Shown here: positions 36,796-47,040 of the stretch, piece by piece
How the letters are laid out: the number at the start of each line of letters is the position of its first letter
Numbering within the stretch: position 1 is the first letter of the stretch
Source: Mameliella sp. MMSF_3455
GTDB lineage: Bacteria > Pseudomonadota > Alphaproteobacteria > Rhodobacterales > Rhodobacteraceae
Assembly: GCF_030733205.1 (NCBI RefSeq)
Contig: NZ_JASHJL010000040.1
Span: 1-47,414 of the forward strand
Direction of reading: 5' to 3'
Length of the DNA stretch: 47,414 nucleotides
Program-made: the position numbers and the translations under genes
The notes under the pieces: model-generated
The model's input: the letters and a program-made list of their open reading frames with translations, nothing else
What the model was told of the DNA's origin: nothing
Database searches by the model: none

Positions 36796-38015
36796 CAGAT
36801 CGCGCCACCCACGTCCAGCGCATCGGCAAAGCCTTCGGCATCGACACCGGTTTCGGCCTCGCGCTGGGCGATGCGGTTGAGCGCGCCTGCGTTCCGGATC
36901 TTGAGCGTCTCGACATAGTGGCCGAGGATCGGCTGGGTGATCAGGATCATGCTCAGCGCCTGTACCACGACCAGCGCGACGATATAGCCGATCGCCATGA
37001 CCACGCCGAACATCGCGATGGCCACGCCGGACCCGTCCTGCATCAGCGGGATGAACCCGGCCGCCAGGGCGCCGACGATCCCGAAGGCCACCGAAGCCAG
37101 GAGGCTGAGCAGCAGGCCGCCGAGGATGTAGGTCTTGATCACAAAGCCGGTGCGCGGCTGGGCGTCAAAGCGGATCTCGTCCCCCAGCACCTTGTTGCGG
37201 CTGAGGTAGCCAAAGCTTTGCACGCTGTAGTGGACAGAGCCGAAAAAGAACCAGATGTAGCCGACAAAGATGCCGATCCCGCCCATGACGGCCAGTCCGA
37301 CGGTCTCGCCGCTGGCGGCGCCGGCCAGGGCGATGCCGCTGACGACCATGATGCCGATGGCGATCAGGATATGGGTCATGGCCTTGTAGAGGTCGCTCCA
37401 CTTGCCTTCCTGGTGGAACCGCGCGCTGCCGTAGTAGCTGCGGTCGGCCATGTATTTTTCCAACTTGAAGGTCTGCAGCGGCAGCAGGATCCCCAGCGTG
37501 ATCGCGGCCAGCAGGCCATAGCCGATGGCGCGCAGGACGTAGCCCCAGGCGCCCTTTTCCATGCCGAAGCGGATGCCGCGCCAGCGAGTGCGGGCCATCT
37601 TGTAGCGGCGGGCGCGGTACATGGCGTACAGGACAAAGGGCAGCACCGCGAAGAAGGTGATGTAGATCGCCGCGACCTGCGCGATGGCCTCCTGTGTCGA
37701 GGCGGTTTCCGGATCGACCATGATGTTCAGTCCGGCGTAGAACAGCACCATCTGGATGATGCCGACGTAGATCGCCAGAAAGACGACGGCGACGAGGAAG
37801 CCGAGGAACTTCTCGACCCCGGTGCCGGTGTATTCGAAGGTGTCGCCCCCGGCGTCGACCGAGGACCAGATGTACTTGCGGATACGGGTTTTTTGCCAGA
37901 ACCGGTAGATGCCCAGAGTGACGACGGTCAGAAGGCCGGTTTTCAGGGCGAGGCCGAACAATGGGCCTTTTTCGCCGGTATAGCGGATGTCCATCAAATC
38001 TTGATCGGTATGCAT
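36795..38015 (-). CDS. DUF898 (YjgN-like) membrane protein
   Basis: 406 residues with about eight membrane segments in two similar halves. Each half begins with an FxxK/KxG-like turn and has RYKMARTRWRGIRFG and SYYGSARFHQEGKWSDLYKA patterns typical of DUF898/YjgN. Function unestablished. It lies upstream of and overlaps the M48 gene, a pairing found in several bacteria. The start at 38015 (MHTDQDLMDIRYTG) is uncertain; a second ATG is seven codons on. Confidence 0.85.
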   Translation of the reverse strand: MHTDQDLMDIRYTGEKGPLFGLALKTGLLTVVTLGIYRFWQKTRIRKYIWSSVDAGGDTFEYTGTGVEKFLGFLVAVVFLAIYVGIIQMVLFYAGLNIMVDPETASTQEAIAQVAAIYITFFAVLPFVLYAMYRARRYKMARTRWRGIRFGMEKGAWGYVLRAIGYGLLAAITLGILLPLQTFKLEKYMADRSYYGSARFHQEGKWSDLYKAMTHILIAIGIMVVSGIALAGAASGETVGLAVMGGIGIFVGYIWFFFGSVHYSVQSFGYLSRNKVLGDEIRFDAQPRTGFVIKTYILGGLLLSLLASVAFGIVGALAAGFIPLMQDGSGVAIAMFGVVMAIGYIVALVVVQALSMILITQPILGHYVETLKIRNAGALNRIAQREAETGVDAEGFADALDVGGAI

Positions 38016-38277
38016 TTTGCTTGTCTTTCTTTGGCGGAAACGGACGCAGGAGCGGATGCGCGGAACATGGCGCTAGGATGCTGCCAGTGCAAAGAGGCGT
38101 AAAGTCGGGAATGCCTGCCCTTTGGGCGCTGTTGCTGATTGACGTCAGAACGCTGCGGCGCGTGTGCTTGCGAGCGAAGGAGCCTGCCCTGGTACCGCCA
38201 GAGCAGGCTTGGCCAAAGGACGCATTTACGGTGTTCCTGCACCCAGGAATCCACGGACCTGGAAAGGTGCGGTCTGG

Positions 38278-38292
38278 TTAACCTATTGTTAA
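38278..38292. promoter_or_regulatory. Full CtrA-type box (TTAA-N7-TTAA)
   Basis: TTAACCTATTGTTAA fits the CtrA consensus TTAA-N7-TTAA exactly, including TTAACC at the left. In this GC-rich DNA such a match is rare by chance. It lies 263 bp before the DUF898 start, rather far for a standard promoter site, and just after the parC 3' end. Confidence 0.45.
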
Positions 38293-38300
38293 GGCGTGAT

Positions 38301-38316
38301 GTTTCGCGCGCGAAAC
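38301..38316 (-). terminator. 16-bp palindrome after parC
   Basis: GTTTCGCGCGCGAAAC is a perfect palindrome four bases after the parC stop on the minus strand. It could act as a weak terminator, but has no T-run; it may instead be a protein site. Confidence 0.35.
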
Positions 38317-38319
38317 GGG

Positions 38320-40743
38320 TCAGGTGAACTTGTTGTCCCGCGGAAAGCCGCGCGGCGCCATGCGGCCCGTCCCGGCGCGCTTGCCGGTCCATTCCTCCAG
38401 CGCCGTTTCGGTCCGGGTCCGCCCCGCCGGATCTTGCCAGCTCAGGCCATCGGCCAGGGTAAAGGTCCGCGCGTCCGACAGCCCGCCGTCCTTGTACTTT
38501 TGCAGGCGCACACCCTTGCCGCGGCCCATCTCGGGCAGTTCTTCCAGCGCAAAGACCAGCACCTTGCGGTTCTCGCCGACCACCGCGACGTGATCGCCAT
38601 CGACGGGTTTGCAGACCATCGCGCGCGACGGCGCACGCACGTTCAGAACCTGCTTGCCGCTGCGGGTCTGGGCGATGACCTCGTCCTCGGGCACGATGAA
38701 CCCGTCCCCGGCAGAAGAGGCCACCAGCAGCTTGCGCCCCGGCTTGTGTATGAAGATGTCGATGATCTCGGCCTCGTTCGGCAGATCAACCATCAGGCGC
38801 AGAGGTTCCCCCATGCCGCGCCCGCCGGGCAGGTTGGCCGCCGAGACCGTGTAGAACCGTCCCGTCGAGGCAAAGACCAGCAGGCGGTCGGTGGTTTCCG
38901 CGTGGAAGATGAAGCGAGGGCCGTCGCCGTCCTTGAACTTCAGCTCGCGGTCCAGCGCGATATGGCCGGTCATCGCACGGATCCAACCCATCTGCGAGCA
39001 GACCACGGTGATCGGCTCGCGCTCGATCATCGCCTCCAGCGGGACCTCCTCGGCCTCTGCCGCCTCGGCCAGCGAGGTCAGGCGCGCACCGCGGTCCAGC
39101 CCCTTGCCGAACTTCTTCTTCACCTCTTTCAGCTCTTCGCCGATGCGGGACCATTGCAGGTCCTCGCTGTCCAGAAGATCCTCGAGGCCCGCGCGCTCTT
39201 CCATCAGGGCGTCGCGTTCCTTGACCAGTTCCAGCTCTTCCAGCCGGCGCAAGCTGCGCAGGCGCATGTTGAGGATCGCCTCGGCCTGCACGTCCGACAG
39301 CCCCTCGGACCGGCCAACGAAACGTGCGGGCACCTTGCCGTCCGTACCGTCATCGGCCAGCACGCCGCGCGCGATGGCCTCGGGGTCTTCGCGCAGGTCC
39401 AGCGATTTGACGTCGATGCCCGCCAGCGGCGAAACATAGTCGCGCTCATCGGTGGCGCGGACGACGGTGTCCTGGTGCGGCTTGGACCAGTCCTCGTACA
39501 TCAGGGCGGCCTTGGGGTCATCGTCGTAGCGGATGATGTCGATCACCCGGTCGAGGTTCAGGAAGGCGACGATCAGCCCCTCCAGCACCTCCAGCCGGTT
39601 GTCGATCTTGGCCATCCGGTGTTTCGACCGGCGGATCAGCACCTCGCGCCGGAAGTCGAGGAAGGCGCGCAGCACCTCCTTGAGCGAGCAGACCTTGGGC
39701 GTCACGCCGTCGATCAGCACGTTCATGTTTAGCGAGAACCGGATTTCGAGGTCCGAGTTGCGGAACAGCATGTTCATCAGGACATCCGGGTCCACGTTCT
39801 TGGACTTCGGCTCCAGGATCATGCGGATGTCCTCGGCGCTTTCGTCGCGCACGTCGGCGAGGATCGGCACCTTCTTGGTCTGGATCAGTTCCGCGATGCG
39901 TTCGACCAGCTTGGACTTCTGCACCTGGTACGGGATTTCCGTCACGACAACCTGCCAGGTGCCGCGGCCAAGATCCTCGATGTGCCAGCGGGCGCGCAGC
40001 CGGATGCTGCCGCGGCCGGTGCGATAGGCCGTTGCGATGTTCTCGGGCGGTTCCACGATGACGCCGCCCGTCGGGAAATCGGGGCCGGGGACATATTGCA
40101 GCAGCGTGTCGTCCACCGCGTTCGGAGACTTGATCAGGTGCAGGGAGGCATTGATCAGCTCGACGATGTTGTGCGGCGGGATATTGGTCGCCATGCCCAC
40201 CGCGATGCCCGAAGAGCCATTGGCCAGCAGGTTGGGGTAGGAGGCCGGCAGGACCGAGGGTTCCATCAGGCGGCCGTCGTAGTTGGGCCGGAAGTCGACG
40301 GAGTTTTCGTCCAGCCCTTCGAGCAGCGCCTCGGCCATGATGGTCATGCGCGCCTCGGTGTAGCGCGAGGCAGCCGGGTTGTCGCCGTCGATGTTGCCAA
40401 AGTTGCCCTGGCCGTCGACCAGCGGGTAACGAATGGTGAAATCCTGCGCCAGGCGCGCCATCGCGTCATAGATCGCCGCGTCGCCGTGCGGGTGGAAATC
40501 CCCCATGGTGTCGCCGCTGATCTTGGCGGATTTCAGGAAGCCTCCGGTGGAACTCAACCGCAGCCTGCGCATTGCATACAGGATACGCCGGTGCACCGGC
40601 TTCAACCCGTCGCGGGCATCGGGCAGCGCCCTGTGCATGATCGTGCTGAGCGCATAGGTCAGGTAACGGTCGCCGATGGCGCGCCGCAATGGCTCTGCTT
40701 GATCGCGTTCGGGCATGTTGGGGATATCGGCGTCCTCGTCCAT
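38320..40743 (-). CDS. parC: DNA topoisomerase IV subunit A
   Basis: 807 residues; the cleavage subunit of topoisomerase IV, decatenating daughter chromosomes. The catalytic Tyr128 is in [10 protein letters not shown], with the [15 protein letters not shown] block before it. At the quinolone-determining sites the motif [13 protein letters not shown] has Ala89 and Asp93 where E. coli ParC has Ser80 and Glu84. The gyrase-specific C-terminal box is absent, so ParC rather than GyrA. The start at 40743 ([20 protein letters not shown]) is chosen over one twelve codons upstream. Standalone; divergent from the SH3 gene. Confidence 0.95.
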   Translation of the reverse strand: MDEDADIPNMPERDQAEPLRRAIGDRYLTYALSTIMHRALPDARDGLKPVHRRILYAMRRLRLSSTGGFLKSAKISGDTMGDFHPHGDAAIYDAMARLAQDFTIRYPLVDGQGNFGNIDGDNPAASRYTEARMTIMAEALLEGLDENSVDFRPNYDGRLMEPSVLPASYPNLLANGSSGIAVGMATNIPPHNIVELINASLHLIKSPNAVDDTLLQYVPGPDFPTGGVIVEPPENIATAYRTGRGSIRLRARWHIEDLGRGTWQVVVTEIPYQVQKSKLVERIAELIQTKKVPILADVRDESAEDIRMILEPKSKNVDPDVLMNMLFRNSDLEIRFSLNMNVLIDGVTPKVCSLKEVLRAFLDFRREVLIRRSKHRMAKIDNRLEVLEGLIVAFLNLDRVIDIIRYDDDPKAALMYEDWSKPHQDTVVRATDERDYVSPLAGIDVKSLDLREDPEAIARGVLADDGTDGKVPARFVGRSEGLSDVQAEAILNMRLRSLRRLEELELVKERDALMEERAGLEDLLDSEDLQWSRIGEELKEVKKKFGKGLDRGARLTSLAEAAEAEEVPLEAMIEREPITVVCSQMGWIRAMTGHIALDRELKFKDGDGPRFIFHAETTDRLLVFASTGRFYTVSAANLPGGRGMGEPLRLMVDLPNEAEIIDIFIHKPGRKLLVASSAGDGFIVPEDEVIAQTRSGKQVLNVRAPSRAMVCKPVDGDHVAVVGENRKVLVFALEELPEMGRGKGVRLQKYKDGGLSDARTFTLADGLSWQDPAGRTRTETALEEWTGKRAGTGRMAPRGFPRDNKFT

Positions 40744-40893
40744 AGATGTGGTGATACCTGCGCCACATCGCAGCGGCAAGCCGCCGGATGGGAAAAAACA
40801 GCGCCGAAGACCCTACGAGGGGCGCGTCAAATCGGCTATCAACGGACGATGCCGCCCGGTCGGTGGGGCGGTGACTGAATGGAGACCTGGGGA

Positions 40894-41685
40894 ATGATTG
40901 TCCGCGGCACGATGCTGATGACCTTTCTGCTGTTGGGCGTGGCCTGGTGGCAGCTCTCGGGGGGCAGCGATTTCGAACCCGGAGAGCATGGCGTTACCAT
41001 CCTGGCGGACGTGAGACCGAGCACGCCGCAGGTACGCCCGCTGGACAATTCCCTGACCGCGCGCCGCCCCGATCCCGCGCCGGAACCCGCCGCAGAGCCG
41101 CGGGTCAGCTCGCTTGCGCCGCGCGATCCGCTGCCGTCCAAGACCGTCCGCGCGCCCGAGCCCGAGCCGGAGGTTGCCGATCCCGCATCGCAGGTCGTGA
41201 CCCCCGCGCCGGAGGCCGCGAGTCCCGACCCAGAGGACGAGATCGCCGCCGCACTGGCCGATGCGATCGTCAAGGACAACACACCGCCGCCAGCGCCCGA
41301 TGCGGCGGAGCCGGCTGATGAACTCGCGCGTTCGCTAGCGGATGCGCTGGGGCCGGGCGTGATCCCCGAGTCCGTTGGGCCGGAAGACCCGATTCCGCAG
41401 ATCGCGGGCCTGGGCGATGGTGCGCCGCTGGGATCGCGGGTGGGCGATGGCGCGGCGCCCGTGGTGGCGCCGGACGAGCGTGACCTGCGTATCGTGACCG
41501 GCACGCGGGTGAACCTGCGCGATGGACCGGCGACCAGCTATGATGTGATCACCCAGCTGTTCGAGGGCGACGAGGTCGAGGTGCTGGACGACACCGGCGA
41601 CGGCTGGGTCAGGCTGCGGGTGCTGAGTGGGCTTGACGAGGCGACCGGCTGGATGTCCGACGATTTCCTCGAGGCGGCGGACTAG
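40894..41685 (+). CDS. SH3-domain protein with membrane anchor
   Basis: 263 residues from the ATG at 40894, with GGAG nine bases ahead; the ATG at 40879 lacks a site. One membrane segment (about 4-22, MLMTFLLLGVAWWQL) anchors a long Pro/Ala/Glu-rich linker (about 45-185). A bacterial SH3 domain ends the protein (about 200-260: VTGTRVNLRDGPATSYDVI, GDGWVRLRV, GWMSDDFL). Such domains bind peptidoglycan or peptides in the periplasm. No catalytic domain, so an adapter is likely. Divergent from parC. Confidence 0.85.
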   Translation: MIVRGTMLMTFLLLGVAWWQLSGGSDFEPGEHGVTILADVRPSTPQVRPLDNSLTARRPDPAPEPAAEPRVSSLAPRDPLPSKTVRAPEPEPEVADPASQVVTPAPEAASPDPEDEIAAALADAIVKDNTPPPAPDAAEPADELARSLADALGPGVIPESVGPEDPIPQIAGLGDGAPLGSRVGDGAAPVVAPDERDLRIVTGTRVNLRDGPATSYDVITQLFEGDEVEVLDDTGDGWVRLRVLSGLDEATGWMSDDFLEAAD

Positions 41686-41752
41686 GTTGCGGGCTGGGGC
41701 GCGCTGGTCGGACGCGCTTTCATTTGCCGTTGGCCTGTCCTAAATCGCGCCC

Positions 41753-42583
41753 ATGACGACACGCAGCATTCTCATCACCGGCTGTTCCTCTGGCATCGGG
41801 TACGACGCGGCGCACGGGCTGAAGGCGCGTGGCTGGCGTGTCTTTGCCGCCTGCCGGCAAGAGGCGGATTGCGAAAGGCTGCGCGCCGAGGGGTTCGAAA
41901 GTCCGCGGCTGGACTACACTGACCCCGCCAGCATCGCATCCGCTCTGGATAAGGTCCTGGCCGCCACGGGCGGTACGCTGGATGCGCTGTTCAACAACGG
42001 TGCCTATGCCATGCCGGGCGCCTCGGAGGATCTGCCGGTCCAGGCGCTGCGCGAGATCTTCGAGGCGAATGTCTTTGGCTGGCACGACTTGACGCGGCGG
42101 GTGATCCCCGTCATGCGGGCGCAGGGGCATGGGCGGATCGTCAATCACAGTTCGGTTCTGGGCCTTGTCGTGGCGCCCTGGCGGTCGGCCTACAACGCGA
42201 CCAAGCACGCCACCGAAGCCCTGACCGACACCCTGAGAATCGAGATGCGCGACACGCCGATCCATGTCGTCACGCTGAACACCGGGCCGGTGACGTCAAG
42301 GATCCGGGTCAACGCGATCCCGCATTTCGAACGCTGGATCGACTGGCAGACCAGCCCGCGCAGGGCCCAGTACGAAGCGAAGCTGCTGAAACGCCTGTAC
42401 GAGGATCGCGGGCCGGATACCTTTGAACTGCCGCCATCGGCGGTGACCGCGAAACTGGTCCACGCTCTGGAAAGCCCGCGCCCGCGCCCGCGCTACTACA
42501 TCACCACCGCGACCTGGTTGATGGGTGGCTTGCGGCGTCTGTTGCCGACCCGGGCGATGGACTGGCTGGTGGCCAAGGGGTGA
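41753..42583 (+). CDS. SDR-family oxidoreductase
   Basis: 276 residues. TGCSSGIG at 9-16 binds NAD(P), then NNGAY (the NNAG position), the catalytic Ser in HSSVLG, and YNATK. Classical short-chain dehydrogenase of unknown substrate. The C-terminal part (PRPRPRYYITTATWLMGGLRRLLPTRAMDWL) is like the sterol/retinol-type SDRs. No ribosome site is apparent. Stands alone between the SH3 gene and the HIG1-like gene. Confidence 0.92.
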   Translation: MTTRSILITGCSSGIGYDAAHGLKARGWRVFAACRQEADCERLRAEGFESPRLDYTDPASIASALDKVLAATGGTLDALFNNGAYAMPGASEDLPVQALREIFEANVFGWHDLTRRVIPVMRAQGHGRIVNHSSVLGLVVAPWRSAYNATKHATEALTDTLRIEMRDTPIHVVTLNTGPVTSRIRVNAIPHFERWIDWQTSPRRAQYEAKLLKRLYEDRGPDTFELPPSAVTAKLVHALESPRPRPRYYITTATWLMGGLRRLLPTRAMDWLVAKG

Positions 42584-42646
42584 CTCTACGCCCTGTCGCC
42601 TTTTCGAACATGTCCGCTATGTGAGACGCAAAACCCGGGAGATATC

Positions 42647-42847
42647 ATGGCCAAGGATCCATTGTTCATCGTCGTCGGTGTCGCCGTTCTGGTGGTGCTC
42701 GGCATTCTGCTTTTCGGCATCGGGACCTTTGCCAAGGGTGGAGAATTCAACAGGAAACACGCAAACAAGGTGATGCGCTGGCGGATCGCGGCGCAGTTCA
42801 TCGCGGTGATTCTGATCCTGGCGTTCGTCTGGATCCGGGGGAAATGA
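42647..42847 (+). CDS. HIG1-domain-like twin membrane protein
   Basis: 66 residues with two membrane segments (about 7-27 and 47-62) joined by a short loop containing GEFNRKHANKVMRWRIAAQF. This is the pattern of the HIG_1_N (hypoxia-induced) family, bacterial relatives of the mitochondrial Rcf1/HIG1 proteins that associate with cytochrome oxidase. The GGGAG site supports the start. One base separates its stop from the adenosyltransferase ATG, so the two are cotranscribed. The role in bacteria is not settled. Confidence 0.82.
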   Translation: MAKDPLFIVVGVAVLVVLGILLFGIGTFAKGGEFNRKHANKVMRWRIAAQFIAVILILAFVWIRGK

Positions 42848-42848
42848 C

Positions 42849-43424
42849 ATGGTTGTTCTAAGCAAGATCTACACAAAGACCGGCGATGCCGGGGAAACCG
42901 CGCTGGGCAATGGCGCGCGCGTGGCGAAGTTTTCCACGCGGGTGACGGCCTATGGCACGGTGGACGAGCTGAATTCGGTCGTCGGGCTGGCACGTCTGCA
43001 GGCCGAAGGTGAGCTTGAGGGCCAGCTGAGCCGCATCCAGAACGACCTGTTCGACCTGGGCGCAGACCTGTGCACGCCCGACATGGAAAAGGACACCGAG
43101 CGGGAATATCCGCCGCTGCGCATGGACGCGAGCCAGGTGACGCGGCTTGAGACCGAAATCGACGGGATGAACGGACGGCTGGAGCCGCTGCGGAGCTTCA
43201 TCCTGCCCGGCGGCACGGCCCTTGCGGCGCATCTGCACCATTGTCGGACGGTGGCCCGCCGGGCGGAACGTTTCGTGGTGGAACTGGCCACTATGGAGAC
43301 GGTGAACCCGGAAGCGGTCAAATACCTCAACCGCCTGTCCGACTGGTTCTTTGTTGCGTCGCGGATCGCCAATGACGACGGCAAGGCGGATGTCTTGTGG
43401 GTTCCGGGCGCGAACCGGTCGTAA
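42849..43424 (+). CDS. Cob(I)alamin adenosyltransferase, PduO type
   Basis: 191 residues; attaches the adenosyl group to cobalamin. ATP-binding N-terminus (YTKTGDAGETALGNGARVAK) and the RxxERFVVELAT block with NRLSDWFFVASR near the end are diagnostic for PduO/MMAB enzymes. Downstream users in the cell would include methylmalonyl-CoA mutase or ribonucleotide reductase. Starts one base after the HIG1-like gene. The stop is 36 bp from the end of the convergent P450 gene. Confidence 0.94.
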   Translation: MVVLSKIYTKTGDAGETALGNGARVAKFSTRVTAYGTVDELNSVVGLARLQAEGELEGQLSRIQNDLFDLGADLCTPDMEKDTEREYPPLRMDASQVTRLETEIDGMNGRLEPLRSFILPGGTALAAHLHHCRTVARRAERFVVELATMETVNPEAVKYLNRLSDWFFVASRIANDDGKADVLWVPGANRS

Positions 43425-43460
43425 GACCGGTGTCCTTTGCGAGCTTGGTGGAGCGTGTGT

Positions 43461-44831
43461 CTAGAGAACCCGCTCTGCCTCCAGCCAGACGCCGCCTTCA
43501 GGCCTCAGGGTCAGGATCATCACGGGTTTCGGATCGCGCCCCTTCACGGGTGTGAACCGGAAATTGGCCAGCAGGGTCGACAGGATGATCACGGCCTCCT
43601 GCAGGGCGAAACTGGCCCCGATGCAGATGCGCGGGCCGTCTCCGAAAGGCAGATAGGCATAGCGGTCCGGCCTGTCCCCGGCCCAACGGTCCGGCCGAAA
43701 GGCCTGCGGATCCTCCCACAGTGCGTCGTGCCGGTGCAGCGCGTAGATCGGCAGCATCACCGTGTCGCCCGGCAGGATGCGCGTGCCGCACAGCCTGTCC
43801 TCTGCCAGTGCCGTGCGCGACACCAGCCCGCCGGGCGGGTATAGCCGCAACGCCTCGTCCACCACCTGCCGGGTAAAGGTCAGCCGCGGGACATCCTCGC
43901 CCCGGGCCAGGCCATCCGACAGCACGGCCTGCGCCTCGGCCCGGGCGCGATCCTGCGCTTCCTGGTCGAAAGCCATGAGGTAGAGCGCCCAGGAAAGCGC
44001 CAGGGCTGTTGTTTCGTGCCCGGCCACGATGAAGGTCAGCAGGTTGTCGCGCAGCTCTGGCAGGCTCATCTTGCGCCCGCTCTCCGGATCTTCACCCGCG
44101 AGCAGCAGGTCGAGCAGGTCCGGCACGTCGCCCGGGCCTTCGTCGATACGGCGCTGGATGGCGCGGTCGGCCACATCGCGCATCTCGGTCACGCCGCCGG
44201 CCCGCAGGCGGCCCGGACGCGGCACCCAGTCGGGAAAGCCCAGAACGTCGAAAAGCGAGACCTTGCCAGCCTCTGAGATATAGGCGTCGATGGCCTGATG
44301 GACGGCATCGCGCTGAAAGCCTTCGCCTGACGAAAACGTGACATCCGAAATCACGTCAAACGTGGTGGTGACCATTTCCTGCATCATCTCGACGGCACGC
44401 GGCCCGGCCCCCGCGATCCTTGCGACGGACCGCTCCGCGGCGCGGGTCATCACGGGGGCAAGGTTGAGCACGTTGCGATGCGAAAAGGCGGGGGCGGCCG
44501 TGCGCCGCTGCCACCGCCAGTGCGCGCCCTCGGCGATGAACAGGGAGTCGCCGACGGCCGGACGCAGAAGGTTCTTTGTCACCAGGGACTTGGGGTAGGT
44601 GTCGAGGTTCTCCAAAAGGACCCGTCGGATCGCCCCGGGATCCATCACCATGTGCCAGCGCCGACCGGTTCTGCCGGAAACGATGCGGCGTTGCAGCGCC
44701 ACCTCGGGGATGATCGACAGCACGTTTTCGCGCGTGGCCCGCAGGCTGTCCCACAGGCCCAGCGGGCGGGTGACAAGCGGGACACGGACGGGCAGGCGGT
44801 CCGGATCCTGTGCTGGGGATGATCGGGTCAT
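43461..44831 (-). CDS. Cytochrome P450
   Basis: 456 residues. I-helix AGHETT (270-275), K-helix ExxR (Glu326-Arg329 in DEALRLYPP), the PERF-like FRPDRW at 378-383, and the haem loop FGDGPRICIG with Cys403. The closeness to CYP102/CYP4-like fatty-acid hydroxylases (longer than most bacterial P450s, with LYPPGGLVSRTA) suggests an alkane or fatty-acid substrate, but this is only a guess. Redox partners not nearby. The start at 44831 has GGAG upstream; an upstream in-frame ATG would add 24 residues. Divergent from the lipoprotein gene. Confidence 0.92.
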   Translation of the reverse strand: MTRSSPAQDPDRLPVRVPLVTRPLGLWDSLRATRENVLSIIPEVALQRRIVSGRTGRRWHMVMDPGAIRRVLLENLDTYPKSLVTKNLLRPAVGDSLFIAEGAHWRWQRRTAAPAFSHRNVLNLAPVMTRAAERSVARIAGAGPRAVEMMQEMVTTTFDVISDVTFSSGEGFQRDAVHQAIDAYISEAGKVSLFDVLGFPDWVPRPGRLRAGGVTEMRDVADRAIQRRIDEGPGDVPDLLDLLLAGEDPESGRKMSLPELRDNLLTFIVAGHETTALALSWALYLMAFDQEAQDRARAEAQAVLSDGLARGEDVPRLTFTRQVVDEALRLYPPGGLVSRTALAEDRLCGTRILPGDTVMLPIYALHRHDALWEDPQAFRPDRWAGDRPDRYAYLPFGDGPRICIGASFALQEAVIILSTLLANFRFTPVKGRDPKPVMILTLRPEGGVWLEAERVL

Positions 44832-44950
44832 CTGTGGCTCCACGGTCGCTGTTGCAAAGATAGGGGCCGCGTGGGGGTCGACAAAACCCCCGTCCGATTG
44901 CACGCAGACGGGTGGCGCGTTATCGCAAGCGCCGACAAGGAGGGATGTCT

Positions 44951-45514
44951 ATGATCCGGATCGCTGCCGTATTGCTGCTGGCCCTGGGGTTGGCCGCCTG
45001 CACGGATGCCACGAAGGACCTCGCCGGCCCGACAGAGCCTTTGGGGGATTTCTCGCTGGGCTATGTTGCCGTCGTGACCGAAAAACCCGAGCCGGCCAAG
45101 CTCTTGGTGTCGCGCGACGCGACGCCGGAGGAATGGATCGAAACCGTGGACGGTGCGATGCAACAGCGCTTTACCCGGTTCGAGGGCGAGCGTCTTTATC
45201 ACCTCGGCATCAAGGTCATCGCCTATTCGCTGCCGCCGCCGGTGGTGCCGGGCAAATCGGCCCTGCATGTCGCGGTGACGGTCTTTGACGATGGCAACTG
45301 CGTCAAGATGAACAACAAGGCGCATGACATCATGGTCATCCAGGTCTTCGAATCGCGCCTGCAGCTGACCCGTGAAGAGCAGATGCAGAAGCTGGCCGAA
45401 GCCGCCGCGCTGGACATGGAGAAATGGCTGCGCGAGATGCAGGAGAGCGACGACTGGTTCACCGAGGACTATACGCCGCCCGCCAATGCAAAGCGCGTGC
45501 AGGGGGCCTGCTGA
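44951..45514 (+). CDS. Hypothetical lipoprotein
   Basis: 187 residues. The signal peptide ends in a lipobox (LAAC, Cys17), so the protein is anchored in a membrane on the periplasmic side. The start at 44951 is chosen because AAGGAGGG is six bases ahead; the ATG at 44945 is too close to it. The mature part is mixed alpha/beta with a charged C-terminal helix (REEQMQKLAEAAALDMEKWL). No family recognised. Alone before tuf. Confidence 0.78.
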   Translation: MIRIAAVLLLALGLAACTDATKDLAGPTEPLGDFSLGYVAVVTEKPEPAKLLVSRDATPEEWIETVDGAMQQRFTRFEGERLYHLGIKVIAYSLPPPVVPGKSALHVAVTVFDDGNCVKMNNKAHDIMVIQVFESRLQLTREEQMQKLAEAAALDMEKWLREMQESDDWFTEDYTPPANAKRVQGAC

Positions 45515-45524
45515 GACAGGTCCC

Positions 45525-45551
45525 GGCCTTGGCCCGACACGGGCCAGGGCC
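45525..45551 (+). terminator. Hairpin after lipoprotein gene
   Basis: GGCCTTGGCCC and GGGCCAGGGCC pair (one G-T pair) around GACAC. No T-run follows, so weak; it may simply isolate the tuf promoter from read-through. Confidence 0.35.
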
Positions 45552-45561
45552 CACTAGGTGC

Positions 45562-45589
45562 TTGATTTTCGCTGCCCGACTCAATAAAC
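45562..45589 (+). promoter_or_regulatory. Probable sigma70 promoter of tuf
   Basis: TTGATT at 45562-45567 and ATAAAC at 45584-45589 are 16 bases apart, about 60 bp before the tuf start. Both resemble the sigma70 consensus in the only suitable place upstream of tuf. Confidence 0.4.
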
Positions 45590-45648
45590 GGCGCGCGATG
45601 AAACTCGGGGCGCGTCGGCGGCCCCCTCTAACGTGAGGCGTCTGAGAG

Positions 45649-46824
<1,176 letters not shown>

Positions 46825-46858
46825 GGCGCCCGCCGCCACTCGGCTGAAAGCATTGGAA

Positions 46859-46885
46859 GGGCGCCCCGACCGGGGCGCCCTTTTT
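46859..46885 (+). terminator. Rho-independent terminator after tuf
   Basis: GGGCGCCCC at 46859-46867 and GGGGCGCCC at 46872-46880 form a nine-bp stem with a four-base loop, then TTTTT. A classic intrinsic terminator 35 bp after the stop. Confidence 0.9.
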
Positions 46886-46944
46886 CCTTGCGTGTTGTCC
46901 TTGTGTGGGGCGGCACTCGCGATCAAGCAGAACCCGCAAAATTT

Positions 46945-46974
46945 AAAAGCCGCCCGGGGTCCGGGCGGCTTTTT
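46945..46974. terminator. Second, bidirectional terminator
   Basis: AAAAGCCGCCCGG and CCGGGCGGCTTTT form a 13-bp perfect stem with a three-base loop, with T-runs in both directions. It can end read-through from tuf and transcripts of the small exported-protein gene on the minus strand. Confidence 0.85.
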
Positions 46975-47040
46975 CGCGTGGAGCGGCTCTGCCAGTCGCC
47001 CGGGAGTGAGGCGCTTGGCAGAGCCGGGCATCCTTGCGCA

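Larger units (their letters stand above)
38016..38319. other. 304-base region between DUF898 gene and parC
   Basis: Contains the CtrA-type box at 38278-38292 and a 16-bp palindrome at 38301-38316 next to the parC stop; otherwise I see no gene. A minus-strand open frame here (reaching into the DUF898 start) has an unnatural Arg/Ser/Gln-rich product and is judged spurious. Confidence 0.5.

Noticed and set aside
37994-38392. 132-codon minus-strand frame between the DUF898 gene and parC
   Set aside because: Product composition unlike a real protein and it overlaps both neighbours; no ribosome site.
46825-47040. Possible tRNA after tuf (tRNA-Trp often follows tuf)
   Set aside because: The region holds two terminators and no cloverleaf or CCA-bearing sequence that I can find.
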